NCBI GenBank assembly: GCA_033765235.1
Contig: JANRIG010000014.1
Location: 1-64,000 of the forward strand
Length of the DNA: 64,000 nucleotides
Source: JANRIG01 sp033765235
Lineage (GTDB): Bacteria; Bacteroidota; Bacteroidia; Cytophagales; UBA9547
Direction: 5' to 3'
Shown piece by piece: positions 31,601 through 36,880 of the stretch. Each line of letters begins with the position of its first letter. Position 1 is the stretch's first letter. Under the pieces are notes generated by a model. The model worked only from the letters and a program-made list of their open reading frames with translations, was not told the origin of the DNA and did no database searches. A program made the translations under genes and the position numbers.

Positions 31601-31852
31601 CAGGGTGAGGCTAATAAATACTTCATTGTGAAGGGCAAATATTTCAAAGACTTCCGCATAGTGATATACAATCGCTGGGGAGAGGTGATATTTGCCTACG
31701 AAGGTGCGTCAGAAGACTTTGCTTGGGATGGTAACTATAAAGGACAACCTATGCCGGTAGGTGTATATCCCTACATCATACACTACAAAGGTAAGTATGG
31801 GGAATATGCAGAGGAGCGGCAAGAGCGCGGAGCTATAACACTAATAAGATAG
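16625..31852 (+). CDS. SprB-like giant cell-surface adhesin, 5075 aa, type B T9SS sorting domain
   Basis: Signal peptide MLKKLYIFIAITLSLL, cleavage near YA, then the N-terminal module THVVGGVLEYVRIGPGSLP typical of Bacteroidota gliding-type surface giants (non-repetitive to about residue 830, with PKD-like stretches). From about residue 832 to 4525 I count about 37 diverged repeats of about 100 residues. Each begins with a Pro-linked strand and a Cys (TVCGDI, ICADI, YCSNN), has a central Trp strand (VWSTTGAGSF), a YxPSAADK turn, and a second Cys (TGNGTCxP). Ig/PKD-like modules follow, and the last ~95 residues (VIYNRWGEVIFAYEG ... GVYPYIIHYKG ... GAITLIR) form the gliding-associated type B sorting domain. 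It is predicted to be exported by T9SS and to act as a filamentous adhesin for gliding or attachment. Confidence 0.92.
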   Translation: MLKKLYIFIAITLSLLTVTHTYATHVVGGVLEYVRIGPGSLPNSSRYKVVLKLWRDAAGNPWFPPSALIEVRGDTLPINPLTATLPGGSFDPYVTTYPGGTTYPYGGINRMVSGTNSNAPQFKRDFTITWGGAQAALDTFMIRSGALSATAQNGNTRLFPSTNVPSYENPSWNRALKTYPTVQYNRDGYGFVKGVFNTVSGEVLSANGDRTNFTDACVGGRLCVEQYVNTCTFAPKVAIQWAEYIRVVDLPNIPGGYHMTFRLCCRNNALQNLNNPGSTSYAVYARIPDVARLDNATNTWQQLYTTLGININTTLGFNNNTTTGVSIVSGSSVTMGNYTSPGTGKSLVQMVRNSSPRFRSVPPLFVCSYNQFIEDVLGVQQNPAYDHGANDLDADSVQYEVVNAYDEQGPFTDTWGGLPATNINGTLFSGNMRLFATTLPGFPYPDNVNLATYRYAQYRSPYTPTNPLSNSASWQGIILNTSTGTMQIRPQVNVQGLYVVAIRAREFRKMNDGTLRFLGEVTRDYQFRVLNCPAPAIAAIGNSDQCNGTNTVNLVNNNINGISNFYWDTGRDRYTNTLAGVNNLRRRTDNTVNDFPLAANTTTATLPSFNFQNPGTYYVKLVIQRGTKCADSVYRPVNVTSVRAGWGQNPSGQVCVNNGVLFDPFMSSSVVGITTVSGSSTWTNPATNPIPTRRVSVTGVGFVNKMFKWMKPNGSLPVEGDTMQINNYPLPQPARVQRVVWNFGDNVQQIFSFSGSSLQPFGCIVGATSTLGLGIVCANTTVVAFNPAHVASVPGVRHAYTSSGSYVGSMTVWNQFGCQSSLTRSVVVIQNRPSATALGGPVCLNNPLITIPGTVSSAVGGIWSQTPLTGTFLSPISAVGPNLSMIYRLNTTVSPNLTVNLALSTYGNGACPTGVISNVGIGVLAAPAVDAGNNATICRNNRNYRVTGSITGLTNTGFWRTKGTGTFENGLTTISTSHLNAHTYTLSLADSTAGSVQLVLQSTNNNVCTAVKDSITLTLGPTSSIPTVNVGPDRQVGSNNTILTVTGVTYTNSPGIQWQAIPATGGTFTPIGTTTSTTMVYVPSAADIISTTVTLRAMTTIITTNGSCLNVFDDLKLTILPCPVVTIRVTNPTPCTNKAIVTVTGTFTGAGGAVWSGGLGTYLPSAISPNLETIAVGVQKTTLIYLPTQAEIDALIQNLTLTTTINGLCNPVSAVSENIVYQPAPILSIVGAPSISLCKNNSNVSLDFNGYKKLLGTLIPINFPDANITLDWSSTGRTSSLSPVNGKPTTYTAGTDTSLGAVRIFLTATQTNCLPVYDTLNVSFNNNPSLSAGPSQTVCDNNLVVSLSGSVTAPATGGRWRTSGTGIFQSTGTNESTLLNDIYIPNAANGTVTLTLSTTGASIGNGVGQCRVQTTFMNVSISPAPNVRFATVPTICENVASTAGISLSATISGSNVTSSTQGTWVSGAGTYSPGNSNFVISPDPINGGLMSASSIIYTPSTSELSAKTFALNVTASGLGNCISVNNTLVVTIAGKPLAKILTTNGPVCANNATINLTATISGATGQVWSGPVNSVTGGLSASYTPNTTEINSGRVVFRLQTLGELNNCNPEFDVATVNINLAPVVGTGGNIIACINDNVITITGNISSPATSGLWTTSGSGFFGASGSSSTLSLPVTDMTSVYRPSALDKSSALPIKLTLTSQGNGNCNPVFDIMNLSFAQTTTANAGSGYTICVNDFPINLNASGSAGSWQTAPGTFGSSGTSTSTQLVDTFTPNSTLPGIVSLTWRTNSTNQCPAVQSTVTFTVLSAPTVNTGGNITVCGTNRNVPLAGISSSGSGTWASGGFGNFTSTGASFSTGLNDVYVLHNNDILAGQVVLTLSSTNTNPCSQVRATKIIFITPPISSDAGPDQLFCVTQNVITVTGGVLANGSPVSVPTGYWMRHTTATGLFAAGVQTFIGNNTTYTLGLLDIQQAPLVLRFKANSFGACTAPAEDTVKYTFQRSPFGFIQSVSGAVCSDTAYISILASFTGAGGMEWLTTGTGTFFPDRFTANARYVPTAADVSRGFVDFSIRLLGSGVCNGATFGYTTVGISPKPSVSAGSDENICSNIGTVNLTGARVLNTVNNTPPTAVLWYTSNVSSLTGFSSNTNFSFTGFSTNSGASPTYTLSSNDLTNGSVTLYISVTGPGACRAQTARKILTIYDAPVVSVGSASETYCGDVASLTISGTTTYGTPIWQIHPTATGFGTLTSIAGGTKAAFVPVTTLGASMPLSVIFNFVVTTSTCNNVIGSKTIFLTTIPNVSITGGLTSICGDVLGQVTGLSAFSRTGAGLWSSTAPGGFFANNAVLSSGTFVPVQSFKDANHGRTFWITFTSDNNGICTARRDHREVLILTPPSITGAGLTDETYCTDINTLTLSNITITNASGYLIYSSGQGLFTASSANTLAGATPFTNQIYTPATVEKFAGTTIFTLSTTGVGSCAAISKQKAITYVREPGVFAGGDQTICASTSSFQLSASVSGFAGITWTTSGTGSFDNINILGPRYFWSKQDSINARNGVLVTITATVVGNSLCQPKTSRLRLNITPRPLITVTGPIEVCADTSGFPVRAILSLSNTGVNWVNISSTAPGSFFANAFNTTVTYVPSPDDISRRSVILLASTTGNGSCTPASNTITINIRPIPSITFTDYVVCKDVGNYIPLSFTGVTGSYVKQPISLGQHDVNNDLVTWASSGNGTFIDSAVVQVNELYSSNYQVTQEDKDLGKITLLAKLRSFDNLCKAVQSRINVTFIGTPIVNAGVDKSYCRTVGTVQLSGSVTGPETYKYYYKSHLAYHGRYASSNIIDSSLIQNVSVSTVQENFILNNDAFGEQKIILVASASGICKATYTDTLSLNIKAPINLTFSGTSSSIICSDSTYFDIVLHDTKPLGSGDSSTAQYPGYGVAWSARNALGVDASFSQFSPGVFAKRKLTYFPSTSDYQSGAVTFTYTTSGNGICPADSKSSTVAIRQAPDISTLAGLTYCSNNSTIVLTAQISNLTSVSPIVKWYSGGGFPGTFTSTNMSVGTATAPNFSNTYLPSTNQINDGNANLFVEIADANNLCKTKTQSQKVVIKKAPVVDPGVSGSVCSLSGLLLNGSVETNYTTTGASWSIVSGSPILSPTTTTLAVSSTLGTPNYVTSKANVTFSGAIFPTFRLTATETGCINVSADITYGYSATPQYPTIAGGNFCGSDGISLTVAGAIGNDIWSTTATGFFASTKTNTSSKLNDKYIPATGFVGAIHFVLTPNIGSLCGTPAGLNVAHTVSSGMAVNPGNKKIVAVCTNFEPLMIGTISGSNIGIWNSNGTGVFSIPGAEGKPLSTSGTALGGGNREISAIYRPTAADKSSGSVILTLSTSIDGTNICTIPVRDTVSIVFLPAPSTNGQGDKGLCTNVVISTAPGSGITFIGSAFLPSPNSLDPTLTPANGAQWKYANPGTSPGYFLSSGATTSVSDTTTTTLFGITLGMQPQVFIASPQDTARVMVEGTPLIFTLETVNNRNCNPAVSTVQISFAQSPSAYITTTLTSLCADLTEINLEGHIGVALDGVWSTTGAGSFNPDNIYTNTPKTYQLSTSETAILTPQNIYFNLQSTGNGPCRPVTSSVLTVTINPKPALDPGTDQTVCGDISQITLTGINTVSSAIVSAYRWYGGKGTISGMTAPATAMPAFYALNQLDEDFREAILTISTSGPGSCKPLSKNIKITVNPKPAIKASPSQELCNDLDIAFASANITNGLPAQWLAIRYNAGVATPAAGTISVLSTSTSSFVPGGTDAVADSIGIIAITSSTGCNIYRDTINIKLLPRPTVSVSTLAGQCADINSIPLNVTITNALGMTWGRNDKADADLDYATSRYISNPTYFLTQADKSVPFTTTIGFNVSTTGNGTCKTYMATVTVQLVPLPVVTTLGVSKCADISTFNLTDFVPFRQHTTGINWLSFGSGTLTGLAGSATDPTQWVYTPSQNDKNVGAVNFQLYSTGPTPCNTVSSFVTLRFDATPQVTVSAGLDQIVCADNQLVNLNGVIVNHTLGSQRWNAFKPSTITGNLMPPANGVAANVRGSFSDATDVNASYTPSSADTVGTNASGVYIAQTIMLLLTVNGTGACANQIYSDEMNVSFTGVPRISPVINIFPASLCGNETRPITLSGTFINDIGKQAVWKTTGDNGISPSASVNNPPTVTGISYVLSAQDKTRGNIGFTFEITGKGTCKGSYKVDTLMTISPTPTLQVTNQTACDDIAGAVTFTGITSGVNQARWFTGTWAGQGSLSPAGVQGVVANKVSVAYTPSAADKAMGKIRLQLASAATTNSCPLDTIFADLKFDKAPVVNAGLDRNICADISNITLTSSLQNHRNAIWQAGASATGSYSPSAAGTAIGYNLSAADKELSRLTFTVTSSDLNSVCAAATDEVIVSITGTPYASIGTIDVCSYNAYRMVGTVNGNALESVWTVLGTGGGTFSPSRFDINARYFPTQAELNSGKIQIGLIAVGKNTCGPYTTSKQLNVSPNPFPIIDAGRDQKLCVGRIFEVEAVNPKKEYTFQWYASSATNPNTIAGFDVLSARLTVPAATSNYILKATNKKLGCITYDTVSVIPVTPVDLRLVPKVCFNDTLIIAKTTANSRVIFTDGTYQWYRDGSFLPGETDPNMLKAVVPGNYILEYQEYGCVSTDTTNIKPLPILSTAGIVICRGSEVELKPNVISVTGLDNTKFSISWAQEYNYANNGMNRADSVALKALASYRATENRVSAKYLIQAVDLSDNLGCNSYDTIRVKTHPLPQMQLKDNPACEGDVVSLDARPITVTSPIVFNYYPSLRSDTARVMYKWTTSSTVPLTPPKDTAHALSLTYSKDKDMSGTYIATFSIGNPNDGFRNTCTQKDTSKVMFNKKPDVENVDKLTYCIDDRNGITLDAGTSTKDTLSYLWMSSGSTNRQVMVYDTLMYYFKVFNTKGCSVLDSIHVKASCKPLVFKPDAFIPGGSQGEANKYFIVKGKYFKDFRIVIYNRWGEVIFAYEGASEDFAWDGNYKGQPMPVGVYPYIIHYKGKYGEYAEERQERGAITLIR

Positions 31853-31882
31853 TGATAATTCAATGTCATTATTATTTCAGCC

Positions 31883-32153
31883 TTTGTTGGTGTTCTTCAC
31901 CAACAAACAACCGCACACATATTCTTCAATGAGAAATACAAAAATCCCGCTGTACGATAAGTTAGCGTAGCGATTGTCGAACGACAGATAAAAGAAGATT
32001 TTTAATCTTCACAATAAAAAATTTTTATTTTTTGTGCTATGGCTTAGATTTACAGTATTCCTTCAGTCTGGCTTGTTGGTGAAGAACACCAACAAGGGCG
32101 AAACAGTATTCCTTCAGTCTGGCTTGTTGGTGAAGAACACCAACAAGGGCGAA
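31883..32153. repeat. Cluster of identical-core palindromes, including a 51-bp perfect tandem pair
   Basis: The 348-bp gap 31853-32200 holds no gene. A 51-bp unit at 32052-32102 is repeated exactly at 32103-32153; each contains CTTGTTGGTG-AAGAA-CACCAACAAG, a 10-bp stem with a 5-nt loop. Near the adhesin stop the same core appears inverted as TTTGTTGGTG-TTCTT-CACCAACAAA (31883-31907). A separate hairpin GAAGATT-TTT-AATCTTC sits at 31994-32010. The opposite loop orientation shows that the core is present in both directions. The cluster could act as a transcription barrier for the flanking convergent genes or be a REP-type element; neither is shown. Confidence 0.85.
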
Positions 32154-32200
32154 AAAATAGAGGTAAGGTAAACTACGTTGAAATGATGGTTATATAAACA

Positions 32201-33424
32201 TTATCGCCTTTGTATCAATGCTAAATATGCTGCTTGAAAATATTGAGCACCGCCTGAATAGTGGTCTGCATTGTCAAATTTAGTAAGAGAGACTTTGGCT
32301 GCGCCTTTGGCTTGCATGGCAGATAGTGCAATTTCGGCGTTGAATATTGGTACAAAATCGTCTTTGGTGCCGTGGTATAGGTTGGTTTCAGACACTGGTT
32401 TCCAGTCATATAAATGATTGTCTTTGAAGGCTGCGAGCATAAGTGAGTCTGAGCCACTGAGTATGCCTGATTTGAAGGCAGGAACAAAAAGATTTTGAGG
32501 ATTTTTGTTCACTTCGGCAAATATATCATTTTCAAGTTTTGTGGCATTGTCGGAGGTGAAGTAGTAGCTGAAGGGGCGGTTTATTTTATACACTTTATTA
32601 TAGGTAGTGAGCACCCATACATAGTAGTTGAGAAATGTAAGGTCAGTGGTGCTATTTAGAATATATTTGGCAAATGATGTTTTGTCGAAAGCACCTGCGC
32701 CTATGTATGATGCTGTAATGGTAAATTGGGTAAAGTATTTTTCCTCTATCATTTTTTGCATAGCCATAGTAGCAAAACCACCTTCGGAATATCCTACCAA
32801 AAATAGTTTTCCCCCAAGGGTAACACCCTTTAATATGCACAGTTCTTTGGCAGCACTGAGCATATCTATGGATGCTCTTGCAAGTGATGGGGCGTGCTCA
32901 TAAGGGTGTGCCAATTCTTTGGTAGCACCATATCCCAAATAGTCGGGCGATGATACCACAAACCCTGATGCTGCCAAAAGTGCCGCTACATTACCTTCGC
33001 CGCCTTGGGTAGAATTATTGAAATAAGAGGGTGCATTGGTCTCGTCTGTCTCGCGTATGGTGCCGTGCTGGTGGCTTACCAATGCAAAGCTGCCTGCTAT
33101 GTCAGGTATGCATACCAAGCCAGATGCGGTGACGGGGGAAAGATTTGTGGGTTCTATAGTTTTGTAAGTAATGCGATAAACTTTGATGCCATTGGTCAGT
33201 AACAGAGAGGCAAAGCTGTTGTTTGTGCCACTATTAGTACCTGCAAAGGCTGATAGGCGGTTTGCCATTTGGTCTTTGGTGTAGGTGCCGGCGAGTAGCG
33301 TATCGGCTAATACAGTGGGTGTATATGCAACCTTGTTGTCGGTTTTGGCTTCGGGGTCTTTGGTGGAGCAAGAGAGTAAGGCTGCCAATAGGAGGCAGGA
33401 TGGTATATAATATAAAGTTTTCAT
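32201..33424 (-). CDS. Lipoprotein alpha/beta hydrolase (secretory lipase/esterase-like)
   Basis: 407 residues. A lipoprotein signal peptide ends in the lipobox ALLSC with Cys19, so the protein is probably membrane-anchored, perhaps surface-exposed. The alpha/beta-hydrolase fold is indicated by the oxyanion-type segment VSHQHGTIRETD, VSSPDYLGYG, the nucleophile elbow GYSEGG with Ser213, the acid in HGTKDDFVP (Asp355 or Asp356) and His388 in NADHYSGG. The extended N-terminal part and motif order resemble fungal-type secretory lipases and bacterial homologues. Substrate is unknown; an ester or lipid is likely. It is a single gene between the palindrome cluster and the terminator of the chemosensory operon. 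Confidence 0.85.
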   Translation of the reverse strand: MKTLYYIPSCLLLAALLSCSTKDPEAKTDNKVAYTPTVLADTLLAGTYTKDQMANRLSAFAGTNSGTNNSFASLLLTNGIKVYRITYKTIEPTNLSPVTASGLVCIPDIAGSFALVSHQHGTIRETDETNAPSYFNNSTQGGEGNVAALLAASGFVVSSPDYLGYGATKELAHPYEHAPSLARASIDMLSAAKELCILKGVTLGGKLFLVGYSEGGFATMAMQKMIEEKYFTQFTITASYIGAGAFDKTSFAKYILNSTTDLTFLNYYVWVLTTYNKVYKINRPFSYYFTSDNATKLENDIFAEVNKNPQNLFVPAFKSGILSGSDSLMLAAFKDNHLYDWKPVSETNLYHGTKDDFVPIFNAEIALSAMQAKGAAKVSLTKFDNADHYSGGAQYFQAAYLALIQRR

Positions 33425-33502
33425 GGCTTTATAACAATGAAGTGGGGTGAAAGGTTGCCGTAATAGTCTATTTTTCTATAGGTTGTGTATGACTAATGAG
33501 GT

Positions 33503-33545
33503 AAAAAAATCTCTTTACTGGTCTTAGTATCTTGCTGAGACCAGT
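33503..33545 (-). terminator. Terminator of the chemosensory operon
   Basis: On the minus strand ACTGGTCTCAG (33545-33535) pairs with CTAAGACCAGT (33527-33517) over 11 bp with one mismatch-type pair and a 7-nt loop; a run of seven T follows after 7 nt (33509-33503). It begins about 40 nt downstream of the cheR stop codon, as expected for a Rho-independent terminator. Confidence 0.6.
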
Positions 33546-33585
33546 GAGGGGACAAGAAATAGATGTAAACTAAATGACATTGATT

Positions 33586-34422
33586 TTACGATATTTTTTT
33601 ATAAATTTTATAACCGGGAGCGTAGTATTCGAAATATTGACCATATTCTTGAGGCATATTATCGAAATATCCTATAATAAAAATGCCATCATGGCTCAAT
33701 GATTTGTGAAGGGAATCTAATACTTTCATTTTGAGTGAATCATTAAAATATATCATGACATTTCTGCAAAAAATAATATCAAATGTATGAGGCATAGGGT
33801 CATACACCAAGTTGTGTTGGTACAATTCTGAGTATGTTTTTAGTGAATTTTTGATAGTGTAAGTATTGTTTTGCAGTGGTGTAAAGTATTGGTACAAAGT
33901 ACCATAAGGGTTATATTCCAAATAATTTTTATTATACACTTGCATGGCATGGTCATCATAAGTAGCTGATTTAGATATTTCTATAAATTTATTGCTAAGG
34001 TCTGTGGATATGGCTTTGCACTTGTGAAATATCCCTACTTCATGGGTCAATATAGACATAGACCATACTTCTTCTCCGGTACTGCAGCCCGAATGCCAAA
34101 TTTTTATGTTATCTTTATGTGACAAAAGTGGCATATACTCGTTTTTGAGATATATCCATAGGTCTGTGTTTCTAAACATTTCTGTGAGTCCTACTGATAT
34201 TTCGTCTTTGAAATCGAGCATAAAATTGTAATCAGACATGAGTTTGCGCCACAAGTCTAAAATACCATCCAGCTCAAATTTGTGTATGATGCGTGAGAGC
34301 CTTCTTTTGATAGATGAAGGCTCATATCCGCTAAAATCATAACCATACTTTGTCATGAGCACTTGATTGATGGCTATTAGCTCTTGGTCTGATATTTCGG
34401 TGTTGTTGGTAGTACTCACCAT
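33586..34422 (-). CDS. cheR: Chemotaxis protein methyltransferase CheR
   Basis: 278 residues, the normal length. CheR transfers methyl groups from S-adenosylmethionine to glutamates of the receptor. The N-terminal helical domain has FSGYEPSSIKRRLSRIIHKF; the methyltransferase core has EMFRNTDLWIYLK (family TxFFR), the SAM-binding IWHSGCSTGEEVWSMSIL, and FDIIFCRNVMIYF. No pentapeptide-binding TPR extension is present. It is the last gene of the operon, 8 bp behind the GAF-PAS membrane protein. With CheB in the same operon it gives a complete adaptation pair for the soluble receptor at the operon's front. Confidence 0.95.
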   Translation of the reverse strand: MVSTTNNTEISDQELIAINQVLMTKYGYDFSGYEPSSIKRRLSRIIHKFELDGILDLWRKLMSDYNFMLDFKDEISVGLTEMFRNTDLWIYLKNEYMPLLSHKDNIKIWHSGCSTGEEVWSMSILTHEVGIFHKCKAISTDLSNKFIEISKSATYDDHAMQVYNKNYLEYNPYGTLYQYFTPLQNNTYTIKNSLKTYSELYQHNLVYDPMPHTFDIIFCRNVMIYFNDSLKMKVLDSLHKSLSHDGIFIIGYFDNMPQEYGQYFEYYAPGYKIYKKIS

Positions 34423-34430
34423 TATTATTA

Positions 34431-36233
34431 TTATGACAATACAGAAATTTCATTGATATTGGCAAATATTGCGTATATGGTGGATAGTGATCCGTCCATA
34501 CCTTTGCCTTGCGAAAAGTGTACGAAGTATATATAAGGCAAACCATCGTTTGAAGTTAAGGTAATGCCTGTATTGTAAGGTAGATTGTGTTGCAGAGAGT
34601 CGTGCACGGCAGATAAATGAAAATTGTCATTATTACAAGGGTGTAAGAGCTCACTGAAATTTTTGTTTTTTATGTCTTTTCTTTTAAGTTTCAGATTGTC
34701 GAGCAAGTGTTGGTTGGCAGATTTTATGGTAAAGTCAGGGTTTAGTTCTATCATTCCGAATATTTCATTTATGGCATTTAGTTTGTTTTTATATTCATTT
34801 TCAGTTTCTTTTTTTTCGGTGGTAAAGTTGGCAAACATCAATATTTTATATGGCTTATTATTAAGGTCAAAAAGTGGGTTATAGTTTATCTGCATCCATA
34901 TTTCTTTGCCGTTTTTGTCTATTTTTCTAAACTCTCCGGAGTTGAATTGGCCCATTTTAAGGCTTTGCCAAAGCATATTATGTTTTTCGGAATCTTGCTC
35001 GTCATGGGGTAAAAATATTTTTTCATTTTTGCCGATAAGTTCATCTTTTTTGTACCCGATAACCTGTGCAAACATTTCATTTACATCCAATATATTACCG
35101 TTTAGGTCGAGGTGTACACAAGCATTGCTTTTGTTGATGGCATCGAGCATAGAATGATTTAGGTTGGTCTCGGCAGTGATTTCTCTCAATTTTTGTTGCA
35201 ATGCTTCTTGAGCAGCTCTGAGTTCCTCTTCATTTTGCATGAGGGTATTTTCTTTTTCTTTGAGTGCAATGTTTATGTCTTCGGATATTTGCAATAGCGA
35301 TGACATTTTGGTTGCAGATTTTATGGTATGGAGGTTTATGGCAAAACTCTCTGCTACAGCAGATATGAGTTCTACTTTGTTTTCATCTATAATATCAAAA
35401 GATGCTATCTCAATGGCGCCATAAGCCACATTATTTGTCATGAGTGGCACTATGAGCACACAATTGGGTGTGGCATGACCAAGGCCTGAGGTGATGTGTA
35501 CATAATTTGGAGGTATGTCTGTAAGATATATTTTGTCTTTTTCTAATATACACTGCCCTACAAGACCTTCTTTTAGTTCTATTCTTTTTTCTAAATGCTT
35601 AACTCTATCATAAGCGTAACAGCCTGTGAGGGTTATGTGCACATCACCGGGGTCTGAGTCTTCTATGATATATATGCCTCCTTGATTGGCAGATATATAT
35701 TTTACCAATTGTGAAATGACCAATGTAGATATTTCATGAATGTGTGATTGAGAATGTGTTTGAAGCAACTGTGCAAATTTTGATTTGCCGGCCACCAGCC
35801 ATAATCTCATTTTTTCATCATTTGCCAATGTTTTGAGTTTGTGTTGCATGTCATTAATTGCTTTGAAAAGGCTGTGATTTTTCATGCTTTCGTCAATAGT
35901 ATGTGAGCTATTGTAGTTTGAGATATTATTTATCATATTTTCAGCATTTTGTATAATATAGTTGCGCTCGTATATTGACATATTTACTTGATCATATACA
36001 TGGCTGTTCAGCTTCCCTGTATTCACAAAATTTTTTATGGGGGCAATAAAAGTATGGCTAATGATGATATATAGTATGATAAACGGCAGAGAAGATGCTG
36101 CCACAATAGCCAACTTGGCATATATGCTTTGTATGGTGCACATATACAATACAAATATGACACCTGCAGTGATGTTTAAGAATAGTAATAACATGGCAGT
36201 GTAGTATATTCTATTTATGTATTTGTTTTTCAT
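34431..36233 (-). CDS. Membrane GAF-PAS-PAS sensor protein without output domain
   Basis: 600 residues. Two membrane segments at about 9-31 and 39-63 with almost no periplasmic part, a helical linker, a GAF domain (about 165-305; GLVGQCILEKDKIYLTDIPP, VLIVPLMTNNVAYGAIEIAS), a coiled coil (about 310-355; MQNEEELRAAQEALQQKL), then two PAS domains (about 360-475 and 480-600). The first PAS (GYKKDELIGKNEKIFLP, KNGKEIWMQINYNPLFD) is the same subtype as those of the operon's receptor. No histidine kinase, MCP, GGDEF or HPt domain follows; the protein ends after PAS2. Its start overlaps the CheC-like gene by 4 bp (ATGA). It may feed a redox or ligand signal into the Che complex by contact, which is inference. 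Confidence 0.85.
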   Translation of the reverse strand: MKNKYINRIYYTAMLLLFLNITAGVIFVLYMCTIQSIYAKLAIVAASSLPFIILYIIISHTFIAPIKNFVNTGKLNSHVYDQVNMSIYERNYIIQNAENMINNISNYNSSHTIDESMKNHSLFKAINDMQHKLKTLANDEKMRLWLVAGKSKFAQLLQTHSQSHIHEISTLVISQLVKYISANQGGIYIIEDSDPGDVHITLTGCYAYDRVKHLEKRIELKEGLVGQCILEKDKIYLTDIPPNYVHITSGLGHATPNCVLIVPLMTNNVAYGAIEIASFDIIDENKVELISAVAESFAINLHTIKSATKMSSLLQISEDINIALKEKENTLMQNEEELRAAQEALQQKLREITAETNLNHSMLDAINKSNACVHLDLNGNILDVNEMFAQVIGYKKDELIGKNEKIFLPHDEQDSEKHNMLWQSLKMGQFNSGEFRKIDKNGKEIWMQINYNPLFDLNNKPYKILMFANFTTEKKETENEYKNKLNAINEIFGMIELNPDFTIKSANQHLLDNLKLKRKDIKNKNFSELLHPCNNDNFHLSAVHDSLQHNLPYNTGITLTSNDGLPYIYFVHFSQGKGMDGSLSTIYAIFANINEISVLS

Positions 36234-36880
36234 GGCTGTTGATTTAAAGTATAATTAATAATTTTCTCATGGTTTTGTATTACAAGGTCTATAAACTTGA
36301 TATCGAATGTGAATATGAATGATGGGCTAATGGGAGCTTGCTGTATTTCAAAATTGTTTTTGTATATGAATATGATATTGTTGTAATTCATATCATATAT
36401 GATTTTTCGGTGCAGGTATTCTGTATTATTTATTTCAAGACTTGGCACATGTGCATAGCAAGCTATTTTGAATACATTGGCAAAATGAGCAATGGCAGAC
36501 GCTGTGACGATATTGGCAGTTTCGAGCATTATGGCTTTTTTGAAAGTGTCATCCATACATATTTTGTCTGCAGAAAAGTATGAATAATACATGTCAGCCT
36601 CGGCACAGGGAATGGAGAAAAACGATTTGCCTGTTATTTTCCCTCTTATTTCAGATTCTATATAGTAGGTTTTGGATATGTCTTTATGAATATTTGGGAG
36701 CAATTTTTCTAAACTTATCATACTGGCTTGCCCCGGCTTTACAGGATGTTTGATGAGCTTTTGCAATGAGTCTGCTGCTTTGTGAAATGCATCGTTGATA
36801 ATGGCTTCGGCGGTATCGCTCTCTGTGGGAGACATGTAGTTTTGCACTATTTGCTCGTATATATCGCTTTTAGTTGTCAT
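36230..36880 (-). CDS. cheC: CheC-like CheY-P phosphatase
   Basis: 216 residues with two half-domains of the CheC/CheX/FliY type. The second half keeps the active-site pattern: Glu120-x2-Asn123 in LETANIV, then Pro146 exactly 22 residues after the Asn (HVPSLEIN). In the first half Asn29 remains (AEAIINDAF), but the Glu is displaced by one position and the matching Pro is Ala52, so only one of the two sites appears intact. CheC proteins remove phosphate from CheY. No CheD or CheZ is seen in the window. The gene overlaps the cheA end by 11 bp and the next start by 4 bp, so it is tightly coupled. Confidence 0.78.
   Translation of the reverse strand: MTTKSDIYEQIVQNYMSPTESDTAEAIINDAFHKAADSLQKLIKHPVKPGQASMISLEKLLPNIHKDISKTYYIESEIRGKITGKSFFSIPCAEADMYYSYFSADKICMDDTFKKAIMLETANIVTASAIAHFANVFKIACYAHVPSLEINNTEYLHRKIIYDMNYNNIIFIYKNNFEIQQAPISPSFIFTFDIKFIDLVIQNHEKIINYTLNQQP

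Noticed and set aside
32052..32153. Short repeat pair as a CRISPR array
   Set aside because: The 51-bp units are directly adjacent with no spacers, and no cas gene is present.
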